From Thermus oshimai DSM 12092 (lineage in GTDB: Bacteria; Deinococcota; Deinococci; Deinococcales; Thermaceae), in contig NZ_KB890620.1 in assembly GCF_000373145.1 (NCBI RefSeq), positions 1 through 64,000 on the forward strand: a DNA stretch of 64,000 bases, given 5' to 3'. The notes beneath the pieces are model-generated. The model did not search any database and was not told the origin of the DNA. It saw only the letters and a program-made list of their open reading frames with translations. A program made the position numbers and the translations under genes. Shown piece by piece: positions 48,458 to 59,248 of the stretch (within the stretch, counting starts at the first letter, position 1; each line of letters opens with the position of its first letter).

Positions 48458-48487
48458 CCCCCGGGCCCCAAAGGACCCGGGGGTTTT
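48458..48487 (+). terminator. Attenuator terminator of the leuC operon
   Basis: CCCCCGGG (48458-48465) pairs with CCCGGGGG (48476-48483), loop CCCCAAAGGA, then TTTT. It ends 16 bases before the leuC ATG. Confidence 0.8.
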
Positions 48488-48503
48488 GCGTAAGGGGGGT
48501 TTC

Positions 48504-49922
48504 ATGGGAAAGACGCTCTACGAGAAGGTTTGGGAAGCCCACGAGGTGAGGAAGCTCAGAAACGGCCAAAGCCAGCTCTTCATAGACCTCCACCTCCTCC
48601 ACGAGGTCACGAGCCCCCAGGCCTTCGGGATGCTCAAGGACCTTGGCCTTCGGGTACGCTACCCCCACCGCACCTTCGCCACCGTGGACCACATCGTCCC
48701 CACCCACGACCGCACCGAGCCCTTCCAGGACCCTCTGGCCCAGAGCATGCTGGAGGCCCTCAGGGCGAACACAAGGGAGCACGGCATCACCTTCTTTGAC
48801 CTGGGGAGCGGCAACCAAGGCATCGTCCACGTCATCGGGCCCCAGCTCGGCCTCACCCAGCCCGGGATGACCATCGCCTGCGGGGACTCCCACACCTCCA
48901 CCCACGGGGCCTTCGGGGCCGTGGCCTTCGGCATCGGCACGAGCCAGGTCCGGGACGTCCTCGCCACCCAGACCCTCGCCGCCCAAAAGCTCAAGGTGCG
49001 GCGGATCAACGTGGAGGGAAGGCTCGCCCCCGGGGTCTACGCCAAGGACGTGATCCTCCACATCATCCGCCACCTGGGGGTGAAGGGGGGCTTGGGCTAC
49101 GCCTATGAATACGGGGGAAGCGCCGTGGAGGCCATGGACATGGAAAGCCGCATGACGCTTTGCAACATGTCCATTGAGGGCGGAGCCCGCATCGGCTACG
49201 TGAACCCCGACGAGACCACCTTCCAGTACCTCGAGGGCCGCCCCTACGTCCCCAAGGGGCCTGAATGGGAGGAGGCCAAGAGGAGGTGGCTCGCTTGGCG
49301 CTCCGACCCCGACGCCTCCTACGACGACGTGGTCACCTTCCGCGCCGAGGAGATCGCCCCCACCGTCACCTGGGGCATCACCCCGGGCCAGGCCATCCCC
49401 ATTGACGGCAGGATCCCCCTCTTGGAGGAGTTGCCGGAGGAGGAGCGCCCCGTGGCCGAGGAGGCTTTGGCCTACATGGGCTTCAGGCCAGGCCAGCCCA
49501 TCAAGGGGGTGCCCATCCAGGTGGCCTTCATCGGAAGCTGCACCAACGCGAGGCTTTCCGACCTCCGGGAGGTCGCCCGCTACCTCAAGGGGCACAAGGT
49601 GAAGAAGGGGGTGCGGGCCCTGGTGGTGCCGGGCTCGGAGTGGGTGGCGAGGAAGGCCGAGGAGGAGGGGATCGCCGAGGTCTTCCGCGAGGCGGGGTTT
49701 GAATGGCGGATGCCCGGCTGCTCCATGTGCCTCGCCATGAACCCGGACCGGCTGGAAGGGGACGAGCTTTGCGCCAGCAGCTCCAACCGGAACTACAAGG
49801 GACGCATGGGAAGCCCCAGGGGCCGCACCGTCCTCATGAGCCCCCTCATGGTGGCGGCGGCGGCCGTGGCCGGGGAGATCGCCGACGCCCGGGAGGTCTT
49901 CGGCCTGGCGGGCGTCCGCTGA
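48504..49922 (+). CDS. leuC: 3-isopropylmalate dehydratase large subunit
   Basis: Aconitase-family [4Fe-4S] enzyme, 472 residues, pairs with LeuD. The cluster cysteines are in GSCTNARL and [30 protein letters not shown] and [15 protein letters not shown] are family motifs. ATG 48504 ([15 protein letters not shown]) with AAGGGGGG upstream is preferred to the earlier TTG 48486, which overlaps the terminator T-run. 472 residues is the usual bacterial LeuC size. Confidence 0.97.
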   Translation: MGKTLYEKVWEAHEVRKLRNGQSQLFIDLHLLHEVTSPQAFGMLKDLGLRVRYPHRTFATVDHIVPTHDRTEPFQDPLAQSMLEALRANTREHGITFFDLGSGNQGIVHVIGPQLGLTQPGMTIACGDSHTSTHGAFGAVAFGIGTSQVRDVLATQTLAAQKLKVRRINVEGRLAPGVYAKDVILHIIRHLGVKGGLGYAYEYGGSAVEAMDMESRMTLCNMSIEGGARIGYVNPDETTFQYLEGRPYVPKGPEWEEAKRRWLAWRSDPDASYDDVVTFRAEEIAPTVTWGITPGQAIPIDGRIPLLEELPEEERPVAEEALAYMGFRPGQPIKGVPIQVAFIGSCTNARLSDLREVARYLKGHKVKKGVRALVVPGSEWVARKAEEEGIAEVFREAGFEWRMPGCSMCLAMNPDRLEGDELCASSSNRNYKGRMGSPRGRTVLMSPLMVAAAAVAGEIADAREVFGLAGVR

Positions 49923-49935
49923 GGAGGGAAAAGCC

Positions 49936-51575
<1,640 letters not shown>

Positions 51576-51584
51576 GATGGGGAT

Positions 51585-52124
51585 ATGATCCGGCACCGCT
51601 TCAGCGCCGAGGACTTCCACCGCATGGCCGAGGCAGGGATCCTCGGGGAGGACGACCGGGTGGAGCTCCTGGAGGGGGAGGTGGTGGAGCTGAGCCCCGT
51701 GGGGAAGCGGCACATGGCGGCGGTCAAGAAGCTTATGGATGCCTTTTTTCCTCTTCAGGCCCGCCGTCAGGCTCTGCTACAGGTCCAAGACCCACTCCGC
51801 CTTTCACCGGACACCGAGCCCCAGCCCGACCTCGCCATCCTTCGCTTTAGGGAGGATTTCTACGCGGGGAAAATCCCCGAGGCGGAGGACGCCCTTCTGG
51901 TGATAGAGGTGGCGGAAAGCTCCCTGGACTACGACCTCAAGGTAAAGCTTCCCCTCTACGCCAAGGCCGGGGTCCCCGAGGTCTGGGTGGTGGACCTGGA
52001 GAGCCGGCGGGTCCACGTCTTCCGGGCGCCGGAGGGGGGGGCCTACCGGGTGGCCGAGGCCGTGGAGGGGGGGCGCCTCGAGGCCCTGGGGCTTTCCATC
52101 CCCTTAGAGGAGGTCCTGCCGTGA
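51585..52124 (+). CDS. Uma2-family nuclease-like protein (tandem copy 1)
   Basis: 179 residues. EDFHRMAEAGILGEDDRVEL, GEVVELSPVGKRH, EPQPDLAILRFREDFY (PD), LLVIEVAESSLDYDLKVK (E-x-K core) and GVPEVWVVDLESRRVHVFRAP are conserved. It is placed between leuB (9-base gap) and a second uma2 (4-base overlap). Confidence 0.88.
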   Translation: MIRHRFSAEDFHRMAEAGILGEDDRVELLEGEVVELSPVGKRHMAAVKKLMDAFFPLQARRQALLQVQDPLRLSPDTEPQPDLAILRFREDFYAGKIPEAEDALLVIEVAESSLDYDLKVKLPLYAKAGVPEVWVVDLESRRVHVFRAPEGGAYRVAEAVEGGRLEALGLSIPLEEVLP

Positions 52125-52654
52125 CCCGCCACAAGATCTCCCTGGAGGAGTTCCACCGCATGGTGGAGGCCGGGGTCTTCCCCGAGGACCTGAGGCTGGA
52201 GCTGGTGGAAGGGGAGCTTTTGGAGATGAGCCCCATCGGAAAGCGCCCCGCGGCCACGGTGAACCGGCTCACCGCGCGCTTCGCCCCCCTGGTCCCAGAG
52301 CGGGCCATTCTGGCAGTGCAAAACCCCCTGGTGGTGGGGGAATCCGAGCTCTACCCCGACCTGGCCCTCCTCAAGCCCCGGCCGGACTTCTATGAAAAGC
52401 GCCTCCCCGAGGGGCGGGATGCCCTTCTGGTGGTGGAGGTGGCGGACACCACCCTAGACTACGACCTCAAGGTGAAGCTTCCCCTTTACGCGGCCGGGGG
52501 GGTGCCCGAGGTCTGGGTGGTGGACCTTACGGGGAGGCGGGTTCTGGTGCACCGCAACCCCGAGGGGCGGGCCTACCGGGAAGCCGAGGCCCTGGGGCCG
52601 GGGGCAACCCTGGCCTTCCTCGGGGTCCAGATCCCCTTGGAGGAACTCCTGTGA
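52121..52654 (+). CDS. Uma2-family nuclease-like protein (tandem copy 2)
   Basis: 177 residues, GTG start in a 4-base overlap with copy 1. EEFHRMVEAGVFPEDLRLEL, GELLEMSPIGKRP, SELYPDLALLKPRPDFY, LLVVEVADTTLDYDLKVK and GVPEVWVVDLTGRRVLVHR align block by block with copy 1, so the pair is a tandem duplication that has diverged. It overlaps the SDR gene by 4 bases. Confidence 0.88.
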   Translation: MTRHKISLEEFHRMVEAGVFPEDLRLELVEGELLEMSPIGKRPAATVNRLTARFAPLVPERAILAVQNPLVVGESELYPDLALLKPRPDFYEKRLPEGRDALLVVEVADTTLDYDLKVKLPLYAAGGVPEVWVVDLTGRRVLVHRNPEGRAYREAEALGPGATLAFLGVQIPLEELL

Positions 52655-53385
52655 GAAAGACCCTTATCCTCACCGGGGCGAGCCGGGGCATCGGCAGGGC
52701 CCTGGCCCTGGAGCTGGCCCGCGCTGGGTACAACCTGGTGCTAAACGCCCGCTCGGAAGGGCCCCTAAGGGAAGCGCTGGAGGAGGTGCGGGCCCTCGGG
52801 GCCAAGGCGGAGATGGTGGCGGGAAGCGCGGGAAAAAGGGAGGTGGCCGAGGCCCTGGTGGAAAAGGCCAAGGCCCTGGAGGGGTTTTACGGCTACATCC
52901 ACAACGCCGGGGTCCTCCACCCGGGGCCCTTCCTCTTTGAGCTGGCGGAGGAGCTCTTCCTGGAGGTCCTCGAGGCCAACCTCCTCGCGGGCTACCAGCT
53001 GGCCCGCTTCGCCTACCCCTACCTCAAGGCCCAAGGGGAAGGGCTTGCGGTCTACGTGGGCTCGGGGGCGGCGGAGACCAACCTCCCCGGCATCGGGGCC
53101 TACGCGGTGGCCAAGGCGGCGGAGGAGCACCTGGCCCGGCAGCTGGCCGCGGAGGCCCCGGAGGTGGCCTGCTTCATCTACCGCCCCGGGGTGGTGGAAA
53201 CGGAGATGCAGCGCGCGGCCCGGGAGGCCCAAGGCGGGGCCGCCCCGGTGCTCCAGCGGGTGTTTAGGGGGTACAAGGAGGAAGGCCGCCTCCTCTCCCC
53301 CGAGGAGGCGGCCAAGGCCCTGGTCCGGCTTCTCCCCCGGGCCCGGAGTTTTCACGGAAAGATCGCCACCTGGAGGGACGCATGA
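52651..53385 (+). CDS. Short-chain dehydrogenase/reductase (SDR)
   Basis: 244 residues, classical SDR. Cofactor motif TGASRGIGRALALEL, NAG at HNAGVLHPGPF, and a catalytic YAVAKA (YxxxK). The serine is in VGSGAAE. Substrate unknown. It sits between uma2 and ilvD with 4-base overlaps on both sides; a role in branched-chain synthesis cannot be assumed. Confidence 0.85.
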   Translation: MRKTLILTGASRGIGRALALELARAGYNLVLNARSEGPLREALEEVRALGAKAEMVAGSAGKREVAEALVEKAKALEGFYGYIHNAGVLHPGPFLFELAEELFLEVLEANLLAGYQLARFAYPYLKAQGEGLAVYVGSGAAETNLPGIGAYAVAKAAEEHLARQLAAEAPEVACFIYRPGVVETEMQRAAREAQGGAAPVLQRVFRGYKEEGRLLSPEEAAKALVRLLPRARSFHGKIATWRDA

Positions 53386-55055
53386 GGTCAGACCGGATCA
53401 AGAAAGGACTGCAGCAGGCCCCCGCCCGGGCCATGCTCCGGGCGGTGGGCGTGGGGGACGAGGACTTCTCTAGGCCCTTTGTAGGGGTGGTGAACACCTT
53501 CACCGACGGCATGCCCTGCAACGCCCACCTCCGGCAGCTCGCCCTGGACCTGAAGGCGGGGCTCAAGGAGGCCGGGGTCTTCCCCTTTGAGTTCGGGGCC
53601 CCCGCCATCTCCGACGGCATCAGCATGGGCACCCCGGGGATGCGGGCAAGCCTGGTAAGCCGCGAGGTCATCGCGGACAGCGTGGAGCTCGTGGCCCAGG
53701 GCTACCTCTACGACGGGATGGCGGTGCTCTCCGCCTGCGACAAGACCATCCCCGGGGGGGCCATGGGGGTCATCCGCAGCGGGGTGCCGGGGATGGTCCT
53801 CTACGGGGGGACCATCGCCCCGGGGGTCTACGGGGAGCGGAAGCTCACCATCGTGGAGGTCTTTGAGGCGGTGGGGCAACGGGCCGCGGGAAGGATCTCC
53901 GAGGAGGAGCTTCTGGAGATCGAGCGGCGGGCCATCCCCGGCCCCGGGGCCTGCGGGGGGCAGTACACCGCCAACACCATGGCCATGGCCCTGGAGGTCC
54001 TGGGCCTTTCCCCCATGGGCTACAACGCCATCCCCGCGGTGCACCCCGAAAAGCCTAAGGCCACCCGAAAGGCCGCGGAGGTCCTAGCCGAGGCCATTCG
54101 GAGGGACTGGAAGCCCAAGGACTTCCTCACCCGGAAAAGCTTCCTCAACGCCATCGCCGCGGTGGCCGCCACCGGCGGGAGCACCAACGCCGTGCTCCAC
54201 CTCCTGGCCCTGGCCAGGGAAGCGGGGGTGGAGCTCAGCCTCGAGGACTTCGACCGGATCTCCCGCAAGACCCCGGTCATCGCCGACCTCCGCCCCTGGG
54301 GGACCTACACCGCCTGGGAGCTCTACGAGGCGGGGGGCACGCCCCTCGTCTTCAAGCGGCTTCTGGAGGCGGGCCTCCTTTACGGGGAGGAACGGACGGT
54401 TACGGGCCGGACCCTGGAGGAGGAGGTGGAGGCCCACTTCCGGGAGGCGGAGGGCCAACGGGTGGTCTTCCCCGTGGAGAAGGCCCTAAAGCCCCAGGGG
54501 GGCCTCGTGGTCCTCTTCGGGAACCTGGCCCCTAGGGGGGCGGTCTTAAAGCTTGCGGGCACGGAGCGCACCTTCTTTGAGGGGCCCGCGCGGGTGTTTG
54601 ACTCGGAGGAGGAGGCCATGGCCAAGGTCCTGGCGGGGGAGATCCGCCCGGGGGACGTGGTGGTCATCCGCTACGTGGGGCCCAAGGGGGCGCCCGGCAT
54701 GCCCGAGATGCTCTCCGTGACCAGCGCCCTCGTGGGGGAGGGCCTGGGGCCCGAGGTGGCCCTCCTCACCGACGGCCGCTTCTCCGGAGGCACCCGCGGC
54801 CTCATGATCGGCCACATCGCCCCCGAGGCCTTCGTGGGCGGGCCCATCGCCCTATTGGAAGAGGGGGACCGGGTGCGGATTGACGTGGAGGGCCGGCGCC
54901 TCGAGGTCCTCCTCCCCGAGGAAGAGCTGGAAAGGAGGAGGGCCCGCTGGCAGCCCCGCCCCCCCGCCTTCCGCCACGGGCTTTTCGCCCGCTACGCCGC
55001 CCTGGTGCGCCAGGCGGACGAAGGGGCGGCCCTGGAAGACCCTAGGGGCGCTTGA
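53382..55055 (+). CDS. ilvD: Dihydroxy-acid dehydratase
   Basis: Iron-sulfur dehydratase for the last common step of valine and isoleucine synthesis, 557 residues. Motifs: DGMPCNAHLRQLA, SACDKTIPGGAMG, PGPGACGGQYTANTMAMALE, TGGSTNAVLHLLAL and DGRFSGGTRGLMIGHIAPE. It starts in an ATGA overlap with the SDR gene. Its tail overlaps the convergent cytochrome gene by 14 bases. Confidence 0.97.
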   Translation: MRSDRIKKGLQQAPARAMLRAVGVGDEDFSRPFVGVVNTFTDGMPCNAHLRQLALDLKAGLKEAGVFPFEFGAPAISDGISMGTPGMRASLVSREVIADSVELVAQGYLYDGMAVLSACDKTIPGGAMGVIRSGVPGMVLYGGTIAPGVYGERKLTIVEVFEAVGQRAAGRISEEELLEIERRAIPGPGACGGQYTANTMAMALEVLGLSPMGYNAIPAVHPEKPKATRKAAEVLAEAIRRDWKPKDFLTRKSFLNAIAAVAATGGSTNAVLHLLALAREAGVELSLEDFDRISRKTPVIADLRPWGTYTAWELYEAGGTPLVFKRLLEAGLLYGEERTVTGRTLEEEVEAHFREAEGQRVVFPVEKALKPQGGLVVLFGNLAPRGAVLKLAGTERTFFEGPARVFDSEEEAMAKVLAGEIRPGDVVVIRYVGPKGAPGMPEMLSVTSALVGEGLGPEVALLTDGRFSGGTRGLMIGHIAPEAFVGGPIALLEEGDRVRIDVEGRRLEVLLPEEELERRRARWQPRPPAFRHGLFARYAALVRQADEGAALEDPRGA

Positions 55056-55419
55056 CCGCGTCGGGGGTGAGGTTCTTCCCCCGCTCCCGGGCCACCTCCT
55101 CCGGGCTGAAGGGCTCCCCCTTGGCCCGGAGGAGGTCCTTTAGGTGGTTCAGGAGCCGGGCCACCTCCTCGTCCTTGAGCTGGTAGAAGCCGGGCATGAG
55201 CCCGGCCTCCCCCTTCCGGCCGTAGAGGACCACCAGCACCAAGTAGCGGCGGCCCTCCGGGGTGGCGAAGAAGGGAAGGGCGGAGGCCAGGCCGGGGTAG
55301 GGGCGCACCCCCTGGGCCTTATCCCCGTGGCACTGGGCGCAGGTGCGCCCCCACAGGGCCTCCACCCCCTGGGCCAGGGCCAGGCCCAGGAAGAAGAGGA
55401 GGAAAAGGGCCCGCTTCAT
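55042..55419 (-). CDS. Small c-type cytochrome
   Basis: 125 residues with a signal peptide (RALFLLFFLGLALAQ) and one haem-binding CAQCH (Cys27, Cys30, His31). Met74 in GLMPGFYQL is the likely sixth ligand. Class I cytochrome c, exported to the periplasm. A TATACT-GGCCCC-ATG leaderless start identical to psuG. Partner not evident. Confidence 0.88.
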   Translation of the reverse strand: MKRALFLLFFLGLALAQGVEALWGRTCAQCHGDKAQGVRPYPGLASALPFFATPEGRRYLVLVVLYGRKGEAGLMPGFYQLKDEEVARLLNHLKDLLRAKGEPFSPEEVARERGKNLTPDAVKRP

Positions 55420-55425
55420 GGGGCC

Positions 55426-55431
55426 AGTATA
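55426..55431 (-). promoter_or_regulatory. Leaderless -10 box of the cytochrome gene
   Basis: TATACT at 55431-55426, spacer GGCCCC, then ATG 55419; identical to the psuG start region. Confidence 0.6.
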
Positions 55432-55454
55432 CCTTGCCGGGGAGGGCCGCCCCT

Positions 55455-56510
55455 TTAGCGGGCCTTTACCTCCGTCCAGACCTGGTCAAAAAGGGCGATG
55501 TCCGGACCCAAATCCTTGAGGTACTCCAGCTTGGAACGCACCTCCTCCGGCGGGAAGACCACCGGGTCCTGGCGCATCTCCTCGGGGAGGAGGGGGATGG
55601 CCGCGGCCACGGGGGTGGCGTAGCGGGTGTACTCCGCAAGGGCCGCGGCGTTTTCCGGCTCCAGGAGGAAGTCTATGAAGCGGTAGGCCAGGTCCTGGGC
55701 CGGGCCCCGCTTGAGGACCACCATGGCGTCCGTCCAGAGGGTGCCCCCCTCCTTGGGGATGGCGTAGCGCAGGCGCGCGTCCTCCTGGCGGGCCTGGAGG
55801 ACATCCCCGGAGTAGGCCAGGGTCACCGCCGCGTCCCCTGCCAGGAGGCGGTTTAAGGCCTCTATTCCCCCGGCAAAGCCCACGGAGCGGGCCTTGGCGG
55901 AAAGGAGCAGGGCCTTGGCCTCCTCCAGGGCCTTGGGGTCGGTGGCGTTCACGGAGTAGCCCAGGTACTTGAGGGCGGCCCCCACCGTCTCCCGCATCTC
56001 GTCCAGGAGGAGGAAGGGCCCCACGGCCTTTTCGGGGTCAAAGAACACCGCGTAGGAGTCCACCGGCCCCGTCACCAGGTCCTCCCGGTAGGCCAGCCCC
56101 GTGGTGCCCCAGAGGTAGGGGACGGAGTACTGGAGGCCAGGGTCGTAGGGGGGGTCCTGGAAGAAGGGGTCCAGGTGGGCCAGGTTCTTAAGCCTTCCCT
56201 TGTCTAGGGGAGCCAGGAGGTCCTCCCGGGCCATCTGGAGCACGTAGTAATCGGGGGCCACCACCAGGGAGAACTCCCGGTCGGCCCCCGCCTTGAGCTT
56301 GGCCAGCATGGCCTCGGGGGACTCAAAGGTGTCCAGGACCACCTTGGCCCCCGTTTCCGCCTCAAACTTCTGAACCAGTTCCTCCGGGATGTAGTCCGCC
56401 CAGTTCAGGAAGTACAGGGTGCCCGCGGTTTGAGGGGGCTTGGGCCGAAGGAAGAGGTACCCCACCCCCACCAGCAAAAGCGCCAAGAGAATCCAAACTC
56501 CCCGCTTCAT
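55455..56510 (-). CDS. potD: Spermidine/putrescine-binding protein PotD
   Basis: Periplasmic binding protein, 351 residues, with an N-terminal membrane anchor or signal (VWILLALLLVGVGYLFL) lacking an obvious lipobox. LYFLNWADYIPEELVQKFEAE and VPYLWGTTGLAYR are the usual PotD motifs. Last gene of potA-potB-potC-potD, overlapping potC by 4 bases. The substrate may be spermidine, or the branched polyamines found in Thermus. Confidence 0.92.
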   Translation of the reverse strand: MKRGVWILLALLLVGVGYLFLRPKPPQTAGTLYFLNWADYIPEELVQKFEAETGAKVVLDTFESPEAMLAKLKAGADREFSLVVAPDYYVLQMAREDLLAPLDKGRLKNLAHLDPFFQDPPYDPGLQYSVPYLWGTTGLAYREDLVTGPVDSYAVFFDPEKAVGPFLLLDEMRETVGAALKYLGYSVNATDPKALEEAKALLLSAKARSVGFAGGIEALNRLLAGDAAVTLAYSGDVLQARQEDARLRYAIPKEGGTLWTDAMVVLKRGPAQDLAYRFIDFLLEPENAAALAEYTRYATPVAAAIPLLPEEMRQDPVVFPPEEVRSKLEYLKDLGPDIALFDQVWTEVKAR

Positions 56511-57286
56511 ACCCGCCTCCTTCCCACCGCGTAGGCCAGGGCCAGGAAGAGGGCGCTTGCCCCCACGATCAGGGTGGAGAGGGCGTGGACCTTGGGGCTC
56601 ACGCCCAGCTTCACGCTGGAGTAGATGTAAAGGGGCAGGGTGGTGGCCCCAGGCCCCGCGGTGAAAAAGGTTACCACGAAGTCGTCCAGGGAGAGGGTGA
56701 GGGCGAGAAGGGCCCCCGCCGCCACCCCCGGCCAGGCCAGGGGGAGGGTCACGTGGAAGAAGGTCTGCCAGCCCCTAGCCCCCAGGTCCCGGGCCGCTTC
56801 CTCCAGGGCCGGGTCCAGGAGGAGGAGCCTGGCCCGCACCACCAGGGTCACGAAGGCCACCTGGAAGGTGATGTGCCCCAGGATGACCGTGAGGAGGGAA
56901 AGCCGGGGGAAGCCGAGAAGTTCCCGGCTCATGGCGAAGAGGAGGAGCAGGGAAACCCCCATGACCACGTCCGGCACCACCACGGGCACGTAGAGGAGGT
57001 AGTAGAGGAAGCCCTTGCCGGGGAAGCGGTAGCGCACCAAGCCGAGGGCGAGAAGCGTGCCCAGGACCGTGGCCACCAGGGTGGAGACCAGGGCCACGAG
57101 GAGGGTGTTCAGGGCGTACTCCAAGACCCTGGGGTCGGCGAAAAGGGCCCGGTACCAGTCCAGGGTGAAGCCGGTGAAGCGCACCCCCCGGCGGCTTTGG
57201 TTGAAGGAAAGGGCGACGATGACCAGGATGGGGAGGTAGAGGAAGAGGTAGACGAGCAGGGCGTGGAGGGCAAGGAGCCGCTTCAT
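56507..57286 (-). CDS. potC: Polyamine ABC transporter permease PotC
   Basis: 259 residues, six membrane helices. The ATPase-contact (EAA) loop reads EEAARDLGARGWQTFFHVTL. N-terminal segment LALHALLVYLFLYLPILVIV. It overlaps potB and potD by 4 bases each. Confidence 0.93.
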   Translation of the reverse strand: MKRLLALHALLVYLFLYLPILVIVALSFNQSRRGVRFTGFTLDWYRALFADPRVLEYALNTLLVALVSTLVATVLGTLLALGLVRYRFPGKGFLYYLLYVPVVVPDVVMGVSLLLLFAMSRELLGFPRLSLLTVILGHITFQVAFVTLVVRARLLLLDPALEEAARDLGARGWQTFFHVTLPLAWPGVAAGALLALTLSLDDFVVTFFTAGPGATTLPLYIYSSVKLGVSPKVHALSTLIVGASALFLALAYAVGRRRV

Positions 57287-58143
57287 ACCAGGTCCTCAAG
57301 CCCCCTTTCCCCCTGCACGCGGGCGTAGAGGTAAAGGGCCAGGAGCACGAAAGCCATGAGGAAGACGCTTAAGGCGGCCCCGAAGGCCCAGTCCCGGGTC
57401 ACGCCGAACTGCTGCTGGATGAGGTTGCCGATGAGGACCACCCGCCCAGCCCCCAGGAGGTCCGCCACCACAAAGGTGCCCATGGCCGGGATGAAGACCA
57501 AGGCGCTGCCCGCAAAAAGCCCGGGGTAGGTCTGGGGCAGGACCGCATGGAAGAAGGCCCTCACCGGCCTCGCCCCCAGGTCGTAGGCCGCCTCGAGAAG
57601 CTGCCAGTCCAGCCTTTCCACCGCCGCGTAGAGGGGCAGGACGAAGAAGGGAAGGAAGGTGTAGAGGGTGGCGAGGAGCACGGCCAAGAAGGAGGGGTAA
57701 AAGGGGAAAGGCCCAAGGCCAAAAGCCCCCAGGAAGGCGTTTAAGAGGCCCTCCCGCTGGAGGAGGACCAGCCAGGCGTAGACCCGGATGAGGAAGTTGG
57801 TGAGGAAGGGCAGGAGGAGGAGAAAAAGGAGGAGGTCCCTCCTGGGATGGCGGGCGATGTAGAAGGCCAGGGGGTAGCCCAGGAGGAGGGAAAGGAGCGT
57901 GGTGAGGAGGCCTAAGAGGAGGCTATTGGCGAAGACCTCGAGGTAAAGGGGGTTGAGGAGCCGGGCGTAGTTGTGAAGCCCCAAAGGAAGGACAAGCTCC
58001 CCGTAGGGCCCCCGGGTGAGGAAGGAGGCCAGGAGGACGAGAAGGGTGGGCAGGAGGACGAAGAGGAAAAGCCAAAGGGCCCCGGGCCCCACGGTCACCA
58101 GGACCCGGAAGAGGCGCCTTAGAGGGGTAGCCGCCTCATTCAT
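57283..58143 (-). CDS. potB: Polyamine ABC transporter permease PotB
   Basis: 286 residues, six membrane helices, with the EAA loop LEAAYDLGARPVRAFFHAVL. FIPAMGTFVVADLLGAGRVV is typical of PotB. It overlaps the end of potA by 8 bases. Confidence 0.93.
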   Translation of the reverse strand: MNEAATPLRRLFRVLVTVGPGALWLFLFVLLPTLLVLLASFLTRGPYGELVLPLGLHNYARLLNPLYLEVFANSLLLGLLTTLLSLLLGYPLAFYIARHPRRDLLLFLLLLPFLTNFLIRVYAWLVLLQREGLLNAFLGAFGLGPFPFYPSFLAVLLATLYTFLPFFVLPLYAAVERLDWQLLEAAYDLGARPVRAFFHAVLPQTYPGLFAGSALVFIPAMGTFVVADLLGAGRVVLIGNLIQQQFGVTRDWAFGAALSVFLMAFVLLALYLYARVQGERGLEDLV

Positions 58144-59206
58144 GGATCACCACCAGGTTCTCCGGGGGAAGGTAGCAGAAGACCTCCTCCCCATAAGCGA
58201 ACTCCTCGGCCCCCGGCTCCTGCAGGTCCTGGTTCAGGGTGTAGGCCAGAAGCCTTAAGGGGCCCGCCTGGAGGATGTACTGGTTCTCCGCCCCCGTGTA
58301 GACGATCTCCTCCACCCGGGCAAGGACCAGGTTCCGCCCGGGCAGGTTTGAAGCGGAGCGGGGGTAGAGCCGGATCTTCTCCGGCCGGACGGCGAGAAGG
58401 GCCTCCCGCTCCAGGGGGCGGGGGAGGTGGAGGGGGCCCAAAGGGGTCTCGGCCCCTTGGGGGTGGGGCCTTGCGGGGATGAGGTTGGAGCGGCCCAAAA
58501 ACTCCGCCACGAAGCGGGTCTTGGGGCGCTCGTAAACCTCGTCGGGCAGGCCCAGCTGCTCAATCCGCCCCGCGCGCATGACCGCGATGCGGTCCGACAT
58601 CACCAGGGCCTCCTCCTGGTCGTGGGTGACGAAGATGAAGGTGGTGCCAAGCCGCCTTTGGAGCTGCATGAGCTCCACCCTGAGCTCCTGGCGAAGCCTC
58701 GCGTCCAGGGCCGAAAGGGGCTCGTCCAGGAGGAGGACCAGAGGCTCCAGGACCAGGGCCCGGGCCAGGGCCACCCGCTGCTTCTGCCCCCCGGAAAGCT
58801 CCCTGGGGTAGCGCTTCTCCAGGCCCAGGAGGTCCACAAGCTCCAGGGCCCAGGCCACCTTTTTGCGGATCTCCTCCTCCCTTAGGCCCTTCATCCGGAG
58901 GCCAAAGGCCACGTTCCCCTCCACGGTCATGTGGGGGAAGAGGGCGTAGTTCTGGAACACGGTGTTCACCGGCCGGGCGTAGGGGGGGACCCCCGCCATG
59001 TCCTTCCCGTCCAGGAGGATCCGGCCCGCGTCCGGGGTTTCAAAGCCCGCAAGGAGGCGGAGGAGGGTGGTCTTGCCGCACCCCGAGGGCCCGAGGAGGC
59101 TGAAAAACTCCCCCCGCTTTACCTCGAGGTCCACCCCGTCCAGGGCCACCACCTCCCCATAGGCCTTGCGCACGCCAAGAAGCTTGACCAGGGGCTCTCC
59201 GGCCAC
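58136..59206 (-). CDS. potA: Polyamine ABC transporter ATPase PotA
   Basis: 356 residues. Walker A GPSGCGKTT, Q-loop VFQNYALFPHMTV, signature LSGGQKQRVALARAL, Walker B LLLDEPLSALD and THDQEEAL switch; a TOBE-like C-terminal domain follows. I chose GTG 59206 (MAGEPLVKLLGVRKAYG) because TAAACT lies 7 bases upstream; the frame is open to ATG 59242. First gene of the operon. Confidence 0.93.
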   Translation of the reverse strand: MAGEPLVKLLGVRKAYGEVVALDGVDLEVKRGEFFSLLGPSGCGKTTLLRLLAGFETPDAGRILLDGKDMAGVPPYARPVNTVFQNYALFPHMTVEGNVAFGLRMKGLREEEIRKKVAWALELVDLLGLEKRYPRELSGGQKQRVALARALVLEPLVLLLDEPLSALDARLRQELRVELMQLQRRLGTTFIFVTHDQEEALVMSDRIAVMRAGRIEQLGLPDEVYERPKTRFVAEFLGRSNLIPARPHPQGAETPLGPLHLPRPLEREALLAVRPEKIRLYPRSASNLPGRNLVLARVEEIVYTGAENQYILQAGPLRLLAYTLNQDLQEPGAEEFAYGEEVFCYLPPENLVVIHE

Positions 59207-59213
59207 GCGCACC

Positions 59214-59219
59214 AGTTTA
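59214..59219 (-). promoter_or_regulatory. Leaderless -10 box of potABCD
   Basis: TAAACT at 59219-59214, spacer GGTGCGC, then GTG 59206. It fixes the start choice of potA. Confidence 0.5.
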
Positions 59220-59248
59220 GGGCCAGGCGGGGGGGAGGACAATACCCG

